A stretch of DNA of 11,027 nt from contig DIUL01000181.1 in assembly GCA_002422345.1 (NCBI GenBank), positions 1 through 11,027 of the forward strand. The letters are read 5' to 3'. Shown here in pieces: positions 1 through 6,782 of the stretch. The notes under the pieces are model-generated. The model had not been told where the DNA came from. It made no database searches and saw only the letters and a list, made by a program, of their open reading frames with translations. The stretch's first letter is position 1. Each line of letters begins with the position of its first letter. Origin of the DNA: Acetobacteraceae bacterium UBA6159 (GTDB lineage Bacteria > Pseudomonadota > Alphaproteobacteria > Acetobacterales > Acetobacteraceae). The position numbers and the translations under genes were made by a program.

Positions 1-10
1 TTCATAGCGT

Positions 11-127
11 TGAACAGCCTTGGGTACGATCAAGGTGGCGGATGCCAGTGACACATGCAGCGTGGCCGCCGATCTCGGCAAATTCCGCTACAACACCTCA
101 ACCGGCAAATTCCAGATATGCAAGTAG
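11..127 (+). pseudogene. C-terminal remnant of a secreted/fibre-like protein
   Basis: A reading frame opens just after a stop at 11-13 and runs to TAG at 125-127, with no start codon of its own that makes sense. It reads like the tail of a larger protein: a Cys, a Gly-Lys-Phe-Arg-Tyr-Asn stretch, then Thr-Gly-Lys-Phe-Gln-Ile-Cys-Lys and the stop. A paired-cysteine G-x-x-R-Y-N...T-G-x-x-Q-x-C ending is, from memory, typical of the C-termini of some pilin-like, tail-fibre-like or exported hypothetical proteins. In-frame stops at 5-7 and 11-13 mean that the gene is frameshifted, or that this is only a decayed piece. The identity of the parent protein is unknown. Confidence 0.35.
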
Positions 128-900
128 GGCTTCCAACATCACCTTGGGCTGTAAAATATCCTGCCCTCATATGGGTCGCCTCGTCCGCTGCGACAACCGC
201 GCGTTCGGCAAGCCATGCCGTTCCGATCATCGCACGATCGGTGGGTGCCAAAGCGTTCACCCGGCAATCCGGGACGTAACGACGTCCCGTACTATGAATA
301 TCCTTCCTCCACGCCTGCGATCTCCTGAAAGGGAGGATGTGGGGCTTGTGTGCCGCCATCGTCACCGGATGCCACCGGGCAAGACATGCTGGGGCGACGG
401 GGGGCCTTGATGACGCCACCCTGCACCGCTCCGGCATCGGACGAGCAGCATGGCCCACTGCGGCGGCGCTGGCGGGAAAGAGGGACCTCAACCCAGGCTA
501 TTGGTGGGCGTGGCCCAGCGTGGCCGGACGACGACAATCCCTCCCATCGTCAACGGCTTCGGGCGTTTGAGCACCTGCGAACCAAGCCGTGACTACAGGG
601 ACGATGTGCGGATAATCATTCCTCTTCTCGAGCCAGTGTCGATTTTCCCGCACGTGCTCGGCAAAGCTGCGTGTGACAGCGATGCCTTCGGGCGGCTCAG
701 CATCGAGCCGGGCAGCGCGCTTGTCACCGCCGCCCCCGGCGCGGACGTTCATCGATGTGGGAACGCCACGTCCGTTGGCTCAGTTGCTTTGGAAATCAAA
801 ATCACATATCACGACACTCAATGAAATCTAAGCGTACGTGAGCCTCGATCTCTGATGATTTGACCAGAGGGAGGCGTGCGGCAATCGATGGGGACGCCAG
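128..900. other. Gene-free stretch, no recognisable feature
   Basis: Several overlapping open frames exist on both strands, but none has a recognisable domain, a convincing ribosome binding site or protein-like composition. No tRNA, insertion-sequence end or strong terminator is visible. The purine-rich AGAGGGAGG at 866-874 lies about 27 bases before the next start codon, too far to be its ordinary Shine-Dalgarno site. The stretch is probably decayed sequence. Confidence 0.5.
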
Positions 901-3030
901 ATGCCAACACTTACCACGCTGGTCACGTTCAACGGTACGGACGGTTCAGAGCCATATGCTGGCCTGACCATTGATTCCGCCGGTCATCTGTACGGCACGA
1001 CATATCAGGGTGGGTCGGGCTTCGGCACTGTATACCAGGTCATCCACACCGGTGGTGGCATCTACGCCACATCACCAACGACGCTGGTCGCGTTCGACGG
1101 TGTAGGCCTTGCGTATCCCTATTACGGCAGCCTGACCATCGACGCCGAGGGCGACCTGCTCGGCACGACCCTCTCGGGCGGGTTTGGCTTGGGCGCGGTA
1201 TACGAGGTCACACACGTCGGTGGCGGTAGTTATTCCAGCAACCCGACCACATTGGCGAGCTTCTCAGGCCCCGACGGCATAAACCCTATAGCCGGTATGG
1301 TCATCGACGCTGACAGGAATCTGTTCAGCATGACTTATGTGGGTGGAGCAAATAGTCTTGGCACGGTATTCGAGCTTGCCTACAGCGGCGGCGGCTACGC
1401 CAGCACACCGGTCACACTGGTCAGCTTTGATGGGCCAAACGGCAAACAGCCGACGGCCAACCTGACCATCGATGCGGACGGGAACCTGTTCGGCACGACA
1501 TTCTATGGTGGCGCATTCGACAAAGGCACCGTCTTCAAGCTCGCAAACAACGGTGACGGCAGCTACACTCACACGGTTTTGGTCAGTTTCGACGGCCTTA
1601 ACGGACAAGGCACATATTCCAGCGTTATCGCAGATGGTGACGGCAATCTCTTCGGCACGACCTACGTTGGCGGCGCCAATGGCCGTGGAACGGTCTTTCA
1701 ACTCGTCAACAATGGCGGCAGCTATACGTTGGACACCCTTGTCGACTTCGATGGCACCAACGGAGCCAATCCGGTCGGGAACCTGCTCATCGACGCTTCC
1801 GGGAGTCTCTTCGGTACGACTTTTTATGGCGGGACGAACGACGCCGGGACGGTATTCGAGATCGACTACAGCGGCGGCGGCTACGCCACCACACCGATCA
1901 TTCTGGCAAGCTTCGATGGTACGAATAACGCAAATCCGACGTCTGGTCTCATCGCCGACGCCGACGGGGATTTGTTCGGCACGACCAATTTCACGAGTTC
2001 CGGTGGCAATGGCCATGGCACCGTATATACGCTGACCGACACCGGGTTTCAGGTCATTTGCTATCTGCGCGGCACGATGATCGCGACGCCGACCGGCGAG
2101 GTTCCAGTCGAGGGTCTCAGCATCGGCGACACTGTGCAGACATATGGTGGAGCTACACAACAGATCACCTGGATCGGCACGGGCCGCGTCCTTGCCACGC
2201 GCGGCGCCCGAAGCGTCGCCACGCCGGTGATCGTGCGGAAGGGCGCCCTTGCCGACAACGTACCGGATCGAGACCTGCACGTCACAAAGGGCCATTCACT
2301 CTATCTCGACGACGTCCTGATCCCGGTGGAGTTCCTGATTAACCACCGCTCGATCGTCTGGGACGATCGGGCACAGGAAGTTGAGATCTATCACGTCGAA
2401 CTGGCGACCCACGACGTGCTGCTCGCCAATGGGGCGCCCGCCGAGAGCTACCGCGACGATGGTAATCGCTGGCTGTTCCGGAATGCGAATACTGGGTGGG
2501 GCCAGCCGCCAAAGCAACCGTTTGCACCCGTGCTGACCGGCGGGCCAGTCGTGGACGCTGTCTGGCGGCGCCTGCTTGATCGCTCTGGCACTCGCCTGAT
2601 TGTGCCCACAACGGAGGAGCACGATCTGCATCTGCTGGTCGACGGAAAGCGTGTGGACGGCAAAGTGCGGCAGCACGGAATTTACCAGTTCCGTTTGCCG
2701 CCGCACGCCACCGAGATACGTCTGGCTTCGCGCGCGGGCGTGCCGGCAGAATTAGGCCGCGCGCGCGATCCGCGCCCGCTGGGTGTGGCGGTACAGCAGA
2801 TCAGGCTGTGGCACGGCGCCCATCTACGCTTGATCGAGGCGTCAGATTCCTCACTCGGTGAAGGTTTCCATCTGTTCGAAGAGGAAAACGGCTTCCGCTG
2901 GACCGATGGGAATGCCCTGCTTCCTGCCGCGTTGTCCGATGGCATCGACACTTCGTTCGAGTTGGATATCCACATCGCTTGCACGACCCACTATCCACTG
3001 AACGAGGTAGAGGCCTCCGCCGCAGCTTAG
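901..3030 (+). CDS. GloVer-repeat protein with C-terminal Hint domain
   Basis: A 709-residue protein. Residues 1 to about 378 are seven tandem repeats of roughly 50-56 residues, each with a TLVSFDG-like strand, an IDADGNLFGTT-like strand, a GG turn and a GTVF-E/K/Q-L strand. This matches the Gloeo_Verruco (GloVer, TIGR03803) repeat and suggests a beta-propeller-like array. Residues about 385-520 are a Hint_2-type domain. It begins at Cys387 (VICYLRGTMI), the usual nucleophile position for an N-S acyl shift; LHVTKGHSLYLDD (His460, His465) is the TxxH-like block, and the YHVELATHDVLLANG segment closes the fold. The terminal His-Asn of inteins is absent, so self-cleavage is more likely than splicing. 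Residues 521-709 form a module often found after Hint in Acetobacteraceae. No signal peptide, membrane span or RTX repeat is visible. The ATG at 901 is chosen because the first repeat starts at once; its Shine-Dalgarno is weak. Domain calls are firm; the biological role is unknown. Confidence 0.85.
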   Translation: MPTLTTLVTFNGTDGSEPYAGLTIDSAGHLYGTTYQGGSGFGTVYQVIHTGGGIYATSPTTLVAFDGVGLAYPYYGSLTIDAEGDLLGTTLSGGFGLGAVYEVTHVGGGSYSSNPTTLASFSGPDGINPIAGMVIDADRNLFSMTYVGGANSLGTVFELAYSGGGYASTPVTLVSFDGPNGKQPTANLTIDADGNLFGTTFYGGAFDKGTVFKLANNGDGSYTHTVLVSFDGLNGQGTYSSVIADGDGNLFGTTYVGGANGRGTVFQLVNNGGSYTLDTLVDFDGTNGANPVGNLLIDASGSLFGTTFYGGTNDAGTVFEIDYSGGGYATTPIILASFDGTNNANPTSGLIADADGDLFGTTNFTSSGGNGHGTVYTLTDTGFQVICYLRGTMIATPTGEVPVEGLSIGDTVQTYGGATQQITWIGTGRVLATRGARSVATPVIVRKGALADNVPDRDLHVTKGHSLYLDDVLIPVEFLINHRSIVWDDRAQEVEIYHVELATHDVLLANGAPAESYRDDGNRWLFRNANTGWGQPPKQPFAPVLTGGPVVDAVWRRLLDRSGTRLIVPTTEEHDLHLLVDGKRVDGKVRQHGIYQFRLPPHATEIRLASRAGVPAELGRARDPRPLGVAVQQIRLWHGAHLRLIEASDSSLGEGFHLFEEENGFRWTDGNALLPAALSDGIDTSFELDIHIACTTHYPLNEVEASAAA

Positions 3031-3100
3031 CGGGCTGCTGAGAATCGCGAGGTCACAACAAGTCTCGGTTATAGAGCGAGAGTCAGACGGCCGTGGCCGT

Positions 3101-3142
3101 GACGGATTTACAGGCTGAGAGAGAGGCTCTCGGCCATCCGTC
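3101..3142 (+). promoter_or_regulatory. Hairpin leader before the ArdC-like gene
   Basis: GACGGAT at 3101-3107 pairs with ATCCGTC at 3136-3142. Inside, GGC and GAGAG pair with CTCTC and GCC around a short purine loop. The stem ends about a dozen bases before the start codon, and the GGAGA ribosome binding site (3145-3149) follows it directly. I infer a cis-acting RNA or DNA structure controlling the ArdC-like gene. Because the stem ends before the Shine-Dalgarno sequence, simple occlusion of the ribosome site is less likely than a transcriptional or protein-binding role. Confidence 0.5.
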
Positions 3143-3155
3143 ATGGAGATGTGCC

Positions 3156-4118
3156 ATGACCAAGCCGAACCTGAAGACCACCGAACGCACGCGCCCGGCC
3201 GGTGACCGTGCCAGCCTGTATCAAGACATCACACAGAAGATCATCGCCGAACTGGAGGCGGGGCGGGTGCCGTGGGTCCAGCCCTGGGGATCCTCCGCCA
3301 TTCGCGCACCCCTCGCCTTGCCGCACAACGCCGCGACCCGCCGCCGCTACTCCGGGATCAATGTGCTCATCCTTTGGGGGGCCGTGGCCGAACACGGCTT
3401 CGCCAGCCAGGCGTGGCTGACCTTCCGCCAGGCGCTGGCGCTCGGTGGCCATGTGCGCAAGGGCGAACGTGGCACCACGGTTGTCTACGCCGCCCGCTTC
3501 GTCCCCGACGAGGAACGCCGCCGTGCCGATGAGACCGGCGACGAGGCCCACGCGATCCCGTTCCTGAAGCGCTTCACCGTCTTCAACGTCGCACAGTGCG
3601 ATCTGCCCGAAGCCGCGGGCGTGGCTGTCGAGACGCCACCGGCGGAACCCGATCTCATCCTGCCACAGGTGGATGCCCTCATCCGGGCGACCGGCGCCGA
3701 TCTGCGGATCGGCGGCGATCAGGCCTTCTTCAACATCGGCGGCGACTACATCCGCGTGCCGCCGCCTCAGGCGTATTTCGAGCCGATCAACTGGCATCGC
3801 ACGGCCTTGCATGAACTCGGCCACTGGAGCGGCGCGGCGCATCGGCTGGCCCGCGATCTGTCTGGCGGGTTCGGTTCGCCGTCCTATGCCCGCGAGGAAC
3901 TCGTCGCCGAGATGGGCGCCGCCTTCCTCTGCGCATCCTTCGGCATCGTACCGACCGTGCGCCATGCCGACTACATCGGCTCCTGGCTCGAGGTCCTGCG
4001 CGAGGACGACCGCGCCATCGTGCGTGCCGCCTCGGCCGCATCAAAACTGTCGGACTTTCTGCTCTCCTTCACCGGACAGGATGCCGACGTGAGCGACACG
4101 ACGGAGCTGGCGGCCTGA
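3156..4118 (+). CDS. ardC: ArdC-like antirestriction protein (DUF1738 + zincin)
   Basis: A 320-residue protein of the ArdC type. Residues about 14-135 are the N-terminal ssDNA-binding domain (ArdC_N, DUF1738), with SLYQDITQKIIAELEAG, the VPWVQPWG segment, the RRYSGINVLILW strand-helix and the WLTFRQALALGGHVRKGE block. The C-terminal part is a polyvalent zincin-like metallopeptidase: His219-Glu220-x-x-His223 (HELGHWSGA) with the third ligand region REELVAEMGAAFL (Glu247, Glu248, Glu252). Known ArdC proteins bind single-stranded DNA and protect incoming plasmid DNA from restriction; the peptidase activity is inferred from the motif. The start at 3156 is preferred over an in-frame ATG at 3093 because GGAGA lies just upstream and the family usually starts here. 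It is the left-most gene of the mobile block and is separated from the next gene by a 333-base structured gap. Confidence 0.88.
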   Translation: MTKPNLKTTERTRPAGDRASLYQDITQKIIAELEAGRVPWVQPWGSSAIRAPLALPHNAATRRRYSGINVLILWGAVAEHGFASQAWLTFRQALALGGHVRKGERGTTVVYAARFVPDEERRRADETGDEAHAIPFLKRFTVFNVAQCDLPEAAGVAVETPPAEPDLILPQVDALIRATGADLRIGGDQAFFNIGGDYIRVPPPQAYFEPINWHRTALHELGHWSGAAHRLARDLSGGFGSPSYAREELVAEMGAAFLCASFGIVPTVRHADYIGSWLEVLREDDRAIVRAASAASKLSDFLLSFTGQDADVSDTTELAA

Positions 4119-4200
4119 GCGGTCGGGCTGATGCTCGCATCGTTGCCGGGAAGGGAAGGAGGGAAGCCTCGTGGGCAGGCGGTTCCTGTTCCCGGCACCC

Positions 4201-4428
4201 GGCCGCGCCCGACGCCGCCTTCACGGTTTGCGATCTGCCAGGGTCGTCCGGGGTCGCAATGGCGGGCGGCGACTATTTTCCGCCGCCGGGCGGAAGACCG
4301 CCCGGCTTTGCATCGCGAAGCAAAATAGCCGCCTTCCGCCATCCTCCGCGTTGCTCCGGCCCCTTCGGGGTGCGGCCCCGTGTCGTCCCCGGCGGTCGAT
4401 CGCCGTGAAGGCCGCGATCGGCGCGGCC
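4201..4428 (+). promoter_or_regulatory. Large inverted-repeat leader before the DUF2493 gene
   Basis: The 333 bases between the ArdC-like and DUF2493 genes have no gene but fold on themselves at several scales. The outer arms are GGCCGCGCC (4201-4209) with GGCGCGGCC (4420-4428), GCCTTCACG (4217-4225) with CGTGAAGGC (4404-4412), and GCGATC (4230-4235) with GATCGC (4398-4403). A middle arm pairs 4259-4279 with 4322-4342 at 18 of 21 positions. The apex holds a perfect 9-bp hairpin, GCCGGGCGG-AAGA-CCGCCCGGC (4285-4306), plus a TTTGC/GCAAA stem. The outer arm ends about 12 bases before the AAAGGAGCC ribosome binding site. The function is inferred: a folded RNA leader or a ssDNA promoter. Confidence 0.6.
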
Positions 4429-4451
4429 AGACCGGCACCAAAGGAGCCACC

Positions 4452-5411
4452 ATGACCCGCGACCCATCCCCCTTCCACGCCTCCGACACCGACCCGCATG
4501 ACGAACCTCAGGCCAGCTCACCGACCGCCCATCTCCTCGACGAACTGGCGCTCTACGGCTACCGCCCCGGTCAGGACGAGCCCGATCCGCGACCGCTTCC
4601 CGACGCGGATATCGTGCGGGCCGAACTCACTGGCATCATCGAAGGCTTCGCCTCGATGCTCGCGGACACCAGGCTCGAGGATGACCTCGACGACCTGCTC
4701 TGGTCCTTCGTCAATATCTTCCACCGCAAGATCGATCGCATCGCCCGTGACCTCGACACCAACGAACAGGCGCAGCGCCGTTCACAGGTCGAGCAGAACG
4801 GCTCCGAGGTCCGGTCGGTCGAACTGGAACGCCTGATCGACCAGGGTCTGGCGCTGATCGAACGCCGCAACGCCTACGAGTTCTGCCGGGACCACGCCGC
4901 CGAATGCTACGAGGCCGCGACCGGATCGCTCTGGCGCCCGCGCTCTGGATCGATGACCAATCATCGTGCGCTGACCGCCGCGATGATCGACAGCCGCGAC
5001 TTCATCAACGCACGACGCAACGCTGAAACCCAGATGCTGATCCCGACCGGCAGCCGCATCGCCTTTACCGGCGGGACCGACTGCAACGACCACGAACGCA
5101 TCTGGGCCGCGCTCGACCGCGTGCACACCAAGCACGCCGACATGGTGCTGCTGCATGGCGGCGCGCCGCGCGGGGCCGAACGCATCGCAGCCCGCTGGGC
5201 CGATCACCGCAAGGTGGCGCAGATCGTCTTCAAGCCCGACTGGAACCGTCACCGCAACGCCGCCCCGTTCAAGCGCAACGATGCGATGCTCGAGGTGCTG
5301 CCGATCGGCGTCATCGTGTTCCCCGGTTCCGGCATCTCCGGCAATCTCGCCGACAAGGCCCGCCGCATGGGCATCCCGGTCTGGCGCTTCGACATCGGTG
5401 ACGGCGCGTAA
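4452..5411 (+). CDS. DUF2493 (YAcAr/SLOG-type) domain protein
   Basis: A 319-residue cytoplasmic protein. Residues 1 to about 195 are mostly helical and acidic, without a family I recognise; they include LLDELALYGYRPGQDEPDP and a long helix ending in RLIDQGLALIERRNAYEFC. Residues about 200-319 match DUF2493 of the SLOG superfamily: GSRIAFTGGTDCNDHERIW (Gly207-Gly208), LLHGGAPRGAERIAARWA (Gly236 region), a KRNDAMLEVLPIGVIVFPG strand and a C-terminal GIPVW. SLOG folds are Rossmann-like pockets proposed to bind or process nucleotide-derived ligands; no reaction can be assigned here. The ATG at 4452 has AAAGGAG eight bases upstream, which decides the start. It lies between two large structured leaders, in the mobile block common to alphaproteobacterial plasmids and integrative elements. 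A role in surviving in or manipulating the recipient is guesswork. Confidence 0.82.
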   Translation: MTRDPSPFHASDTDPHDEPQASSPTAHLLDELALYGYRPGQDEPDPRPLPDADIVRAELTGIIEGFASMLADTRLEDDLDDLLWSFVNIFHRKIDRIARDLDTNEQAQRRSQVEQNGSEVRSVELERLIDQGLALIERRNAYEFCRDHAAECYEAATGSLWRPRSGSMTNHRALTAAMIDSRDFINARRNAETQMLIPTGSRIAFTGGTDCNDHERIWAALDRVHTKHADMVLLHGGAPRGAERIAARWADHRKVAQIVFKPDWNRHRNAAPFKRNDAMLEVLPIGVIVFPGSGISGNLADKARRMGIPVWRFDIGDGA

Positions 5412-5447
5412 GCGCCGCCACCTCGATCAACGCCGGTCCGGTCCGGT

Positions 5448-5492
5448 CGCGCGGCCATCACGGCCGCGCGATGCAGCGTTGCTGCATCGCGC
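5448..5492 (+). promoter_or_regulatory. Two overlapping, mutually exclusive hairpins
   Basis: Hairpin one is CGCGCGGCC (5448-5456) with GGCCGCGCG (5462-5470), a perfect 9-bp stem with a 5-base loop. Hairpin two is GCGCGATGCAGC (5466-5477) with GCTGCATCGCGC (5481-5492), a perfect 12-bp stem with a 3-base loop. They compete for bases 5466-5470. They lie 36 bases after the DUF2493 stop codon, so they could terminate or attenuate that transcript, although no U-run follows either stem. Confidence 0.45.
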
Positions 5493-5512
5493 ACGCACAT
5501 GCTCCACCCGCA

Positions 5513-5539
5513 ATCGCCCGCTCCCGGAGGAGCGGGCTG
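5513..5539 (+). repeat. 27-base hairpin, left copy of an inverted pair
   Basis: GCCCGCTCC (5516-5524), loop CGGA, then GGAGCGGGC (5529-5537): a perfect 9-bp stem. Together with the three bases before and two after, these 27 bases recur exactly, in reverse orientation, at 6232-6258 on the other side of the small gene. Because the stem is itself palindromic, only the loop and flanks show the inversion. Confidence 0.7.
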
Positions 5540-5548
5540 CACCGTGCC

Positions 5549-5977
5549 AGGCCGCGGGCACGCATTCGCCATTCCCTCTTCATTCGCGGCTTCGGCTCCA
5601 CCAGGACGCGTGCCGCCACGCGCGGCCTCAAGGCTGTTCGCGTCACGGGCACCCTTGCGATGGGGCCAGACAGCACCGTCCGTGCCCGGTGTCCTTCATG
5701 TCTCACGCGCGATCCTTGGCATGTCCTGCACGGGTGTGGTTTCGATGCCCAAGGCAGTCCCGGTCAGGTCGCCCGGTGCCACGCCCGACAGCTCGGCTTC
5801 TTGCGTGGGGATCACGCCGGAGCGCGCGGATCGCGCAAGGCCGCTCGCTTCCGCGCCTTCGCTACGCTTCGGCTTGTGCAGCTTCGCGCCGACACGTCGG
5901 TGCTGCGCAGCCTTGCCCGACCCGCTCATCCGCTCCGGCTTGGTGACCCCACGAAGCCGCGCAATCGGGCGTGGCCT
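5549..5977 (+). promoter_or_regulatory. Long-range inverted-repeat leader before the first small paralogue
   Basis: This is the main part of the 589-base gap after the DUF2493 gene. Nested, co-linear arms close it: AGGCC and ACGC (5549-5553, 5560-5563) with GCGT and GGCCT (5969-5977), GCGGCTTCG (5586-5594) with CGAAGCCGC (5952-5960), and CAAGGCTG (5629-5636) with CAGCCTTG (5908-5915). Local hairpins inside include CCTTGGCAT with ATGCC-C-AAGG (around 5714-5754) and CCGACACGTCGG (5889-5900). Open frames of 160-180 codons cross it on the + strand, but they have no recognisable domains and are Arg/Ala/Ser-rich, as expected from GC-rich structured DNA. The outer arm ends about 10 bases before the AAAGGAAC ribosome site. 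Function inferred only. Confidence 0.45.
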
Positions 5978-6000
5978 CGAATAACCCGAAAGGAACGACC

Positions 6001-6219
6001 ATGAGCAACAAACCCACCTTCCTCGCCTACGCCGTCAAGGATCGCGGCCGGAACCAGCGGGCCATCTGGACACGGATCGGCGCCGCATGGCCCCACCGCG
6101 AGGGCACCGGTCTCTCCATCGAGCTGGAGGCTCTTCCCATCGACGGGCGCATCGTCCTCATGGAGCCGAAACCGGACGACGAAATGTCCAACGGCGACGA
6201 CCGCGCCGCCGAGGCCTGA
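6001..6219 (+). CDS. Small conserved accessory protein, copy 1
   Basis: A 72-residue soluble protein of unknown function. It is highly patterned: PTFLAYAVKDRGRNQRAIW, an IGAAWPH strand, SIELEALPIDGRIVLMEPKP, then a short acidic tail. The alternating pattern suggests a small beta domain. I recall similar small proteins with an IGAAWPH-type motif in alphaproteobacterial mobile regions, but not a confident family name; it is not a clear DUF736 member. It is about 78 percent identical (46 of 59 aligned residues, counted by eye) to the protein at 6993-7202, so the two arose by duplication and both look intact. AAAGGAAC 7 bases before ATG 6001 sets the start over an in-frame ATG at 5971. Identical hairpins in opposite orientation flank this gene at 5513-5539 and 6232-6258. 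Confidence 0.8.
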   Translation: MSNKPTFLAYAVKDRGRNQRAIWTRIGAAWPHREGTGLSIELEALPIDGRIVLMEPKPDDEMSNGDDRAAEA

Positions 6220-6231
6220 CACGGTTCGGCA

Positions 6232-6258
6232 CAGCCCGCTCCTCCGGGAGCGGGCGAT
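6232..6258 (-). repeat. 27-base hairpin, right copy of an inverted pair
   Basis: GCCCGCTCC (6234-6242), loop TCCG, GGAGCGGGC (6247-6255), the exact reverse complement of 5513-5539 over 27 bases. It begins 13 bases after the stop of the first small paralogue, so it may act as a terminator stem, but no T-run follows. The rest of the 6220-6397 gap holds an A/T-richer patch near 6276-6300 but no gene I can support. Confidence 0.65.
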
Positions 6259-6397
6259 GCGCGTTCCCACCCGGTGCTGAATATACCAAAGAATGACAAA
6301 CGTATCGCAGCGGTTTGCCTGTCGCGCTGACTGCTGACGCGAATGCGGACCGTCATGCACGTCACAAAAAAGCGGACGTTATCGGAATTCCCATTGT

Positions 6398-6566
6398 GTC
6401 ATGCCGGACCGGGCCGCCTCAAGGATGCGCGGTGCCCCCAATTTTGCCGAGCGCAAGGAGCGCGCAAGCGCGCAGGTTTTGATTCAGCGCTCGACAAAAT
6501 CGGTTCCCCCACGCCCCCGCAAGCGGGCGCCTTCGGCGTCCTTGACCCAGCCCGGTCCGGCATGAC
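6398..6566 (+). promoter_or_regulatory. Structured leader with conserved core, copy 1
   Basis: The outer arm at 6398-6414 pairs perfectly over 17 bases with 6550-6566. Next, TCAAGGATGC (6419-6428) faces GCGTCCTTGA (6536-6545). ATTTTG and CGAGCGC (6441-6446, 6448-6454) pair with GCGCTCG and CAAAAT (6487-6493, 6495-6500), and the apex holds GCGCGC-AA-GCGCGC-like pairing. Bases 6411-6446 match 7530-7565 with one difference in 36; 6495-6517 and 6526-6548 match 7607-7629 and 7637-7659 exactly. The arms outside and inside these cores are unrelated in sequence to copy 2 yet still self-pair. It ends 21 bases before the identical CGAAAGGAGAAC ribosome site used by copy 2. TTGACC at 6542-6547 is shared with copy 2 and could be a -35 box, but no good -10 is seen. 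Confidence 0.7.
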
Positions 6567-6602
6567 GGCGACATCCCGTTCTATAAACGAAAGGAGAACG
6601 CG

Positions 6603-6779
6603 ATGTACCACCTCGAAGATCATATCCACGAACTGCGGCTCGAACTGCGGTGCTGCCGCCTGACGCGGGCCGAACGCAAGGCTACCGAAGCCGCCCTTGC
6701 CGCGGCCGAGGCCGAACTGGCGAACCGCCTGCGAGCGCAGGACCGCGCACTGGCCACTCTCCCTGACGAAGGGAGGTGA
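6603..6779 (+). CDS. 58-residue helical protein, unknown function
   Basis: ATG 6603 to TGA 6777-6779. The protein is almost entirely charged and Ala/Leu-rich (EDHIHELRLELRCCRLTRAE, then repeated Ala-Glu heptads), as expected for one long helix or a coiled coil, with a Cys-Cys pair at residues 17-18. It has no family I recognise. The start has a strong AAAGGAGAAC site, and the gene sits directly behind the conserved-core leader. The 12 bases CGAAAGGAGAAC just upstream are identical to those before the 7714 gene, so the two loci share their whole 5' architecture although the proteins are not alike. Its stop is embedded in a GGGAGGTGA sequence serving the next small ORF. Its short length is the main doubt. 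Confidence 0.65.
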   Translation: MYHLEDHIHELRLELRCCRLTRAERKATEAALAAAEAELANRLRAQDRALATLPDEGR

Positions 6780-6782
6780 GCC

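Noticed and set aside
498..752. 84-codon minus-strand frame in the left gene-free stretch
   Set aside because: Part of it looks protein-like, but there is no recognisable family, no ribosome site and no neighbour; support is too thin.
1264..2295. 343-codon minus-strand open frame opposite the GloVer-Hint gene
   Set aside because: It is a shadow of the strongly patterned + strand repeats, with no domain of its own and no ribosome site.
3141..3965. 274-codon minus-strand open frame opposite the ArdC-like gene
   Set aside because: The + strand frame carries clear DUF1738 and HELGH motifs; the opposite frame is a GC-rich artefact.
5696..5929. 77-codon minus-strand frame with GGAG before its ATG
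   Set aside because: Its composition lacks Phe, Tyr, Trp and Asn, it has no known family, and it lies wholly within the folded 5549-5977 leader. It cannot be fully excluded and would deserve a homology search.
5471..6004. 177-codon + strand frame before the first small paralogue
   Set aside because: Very Arg/Ala/Ser-rich, no domain, weak start, and it overlaps the real start of the 6001 gene in another frame.
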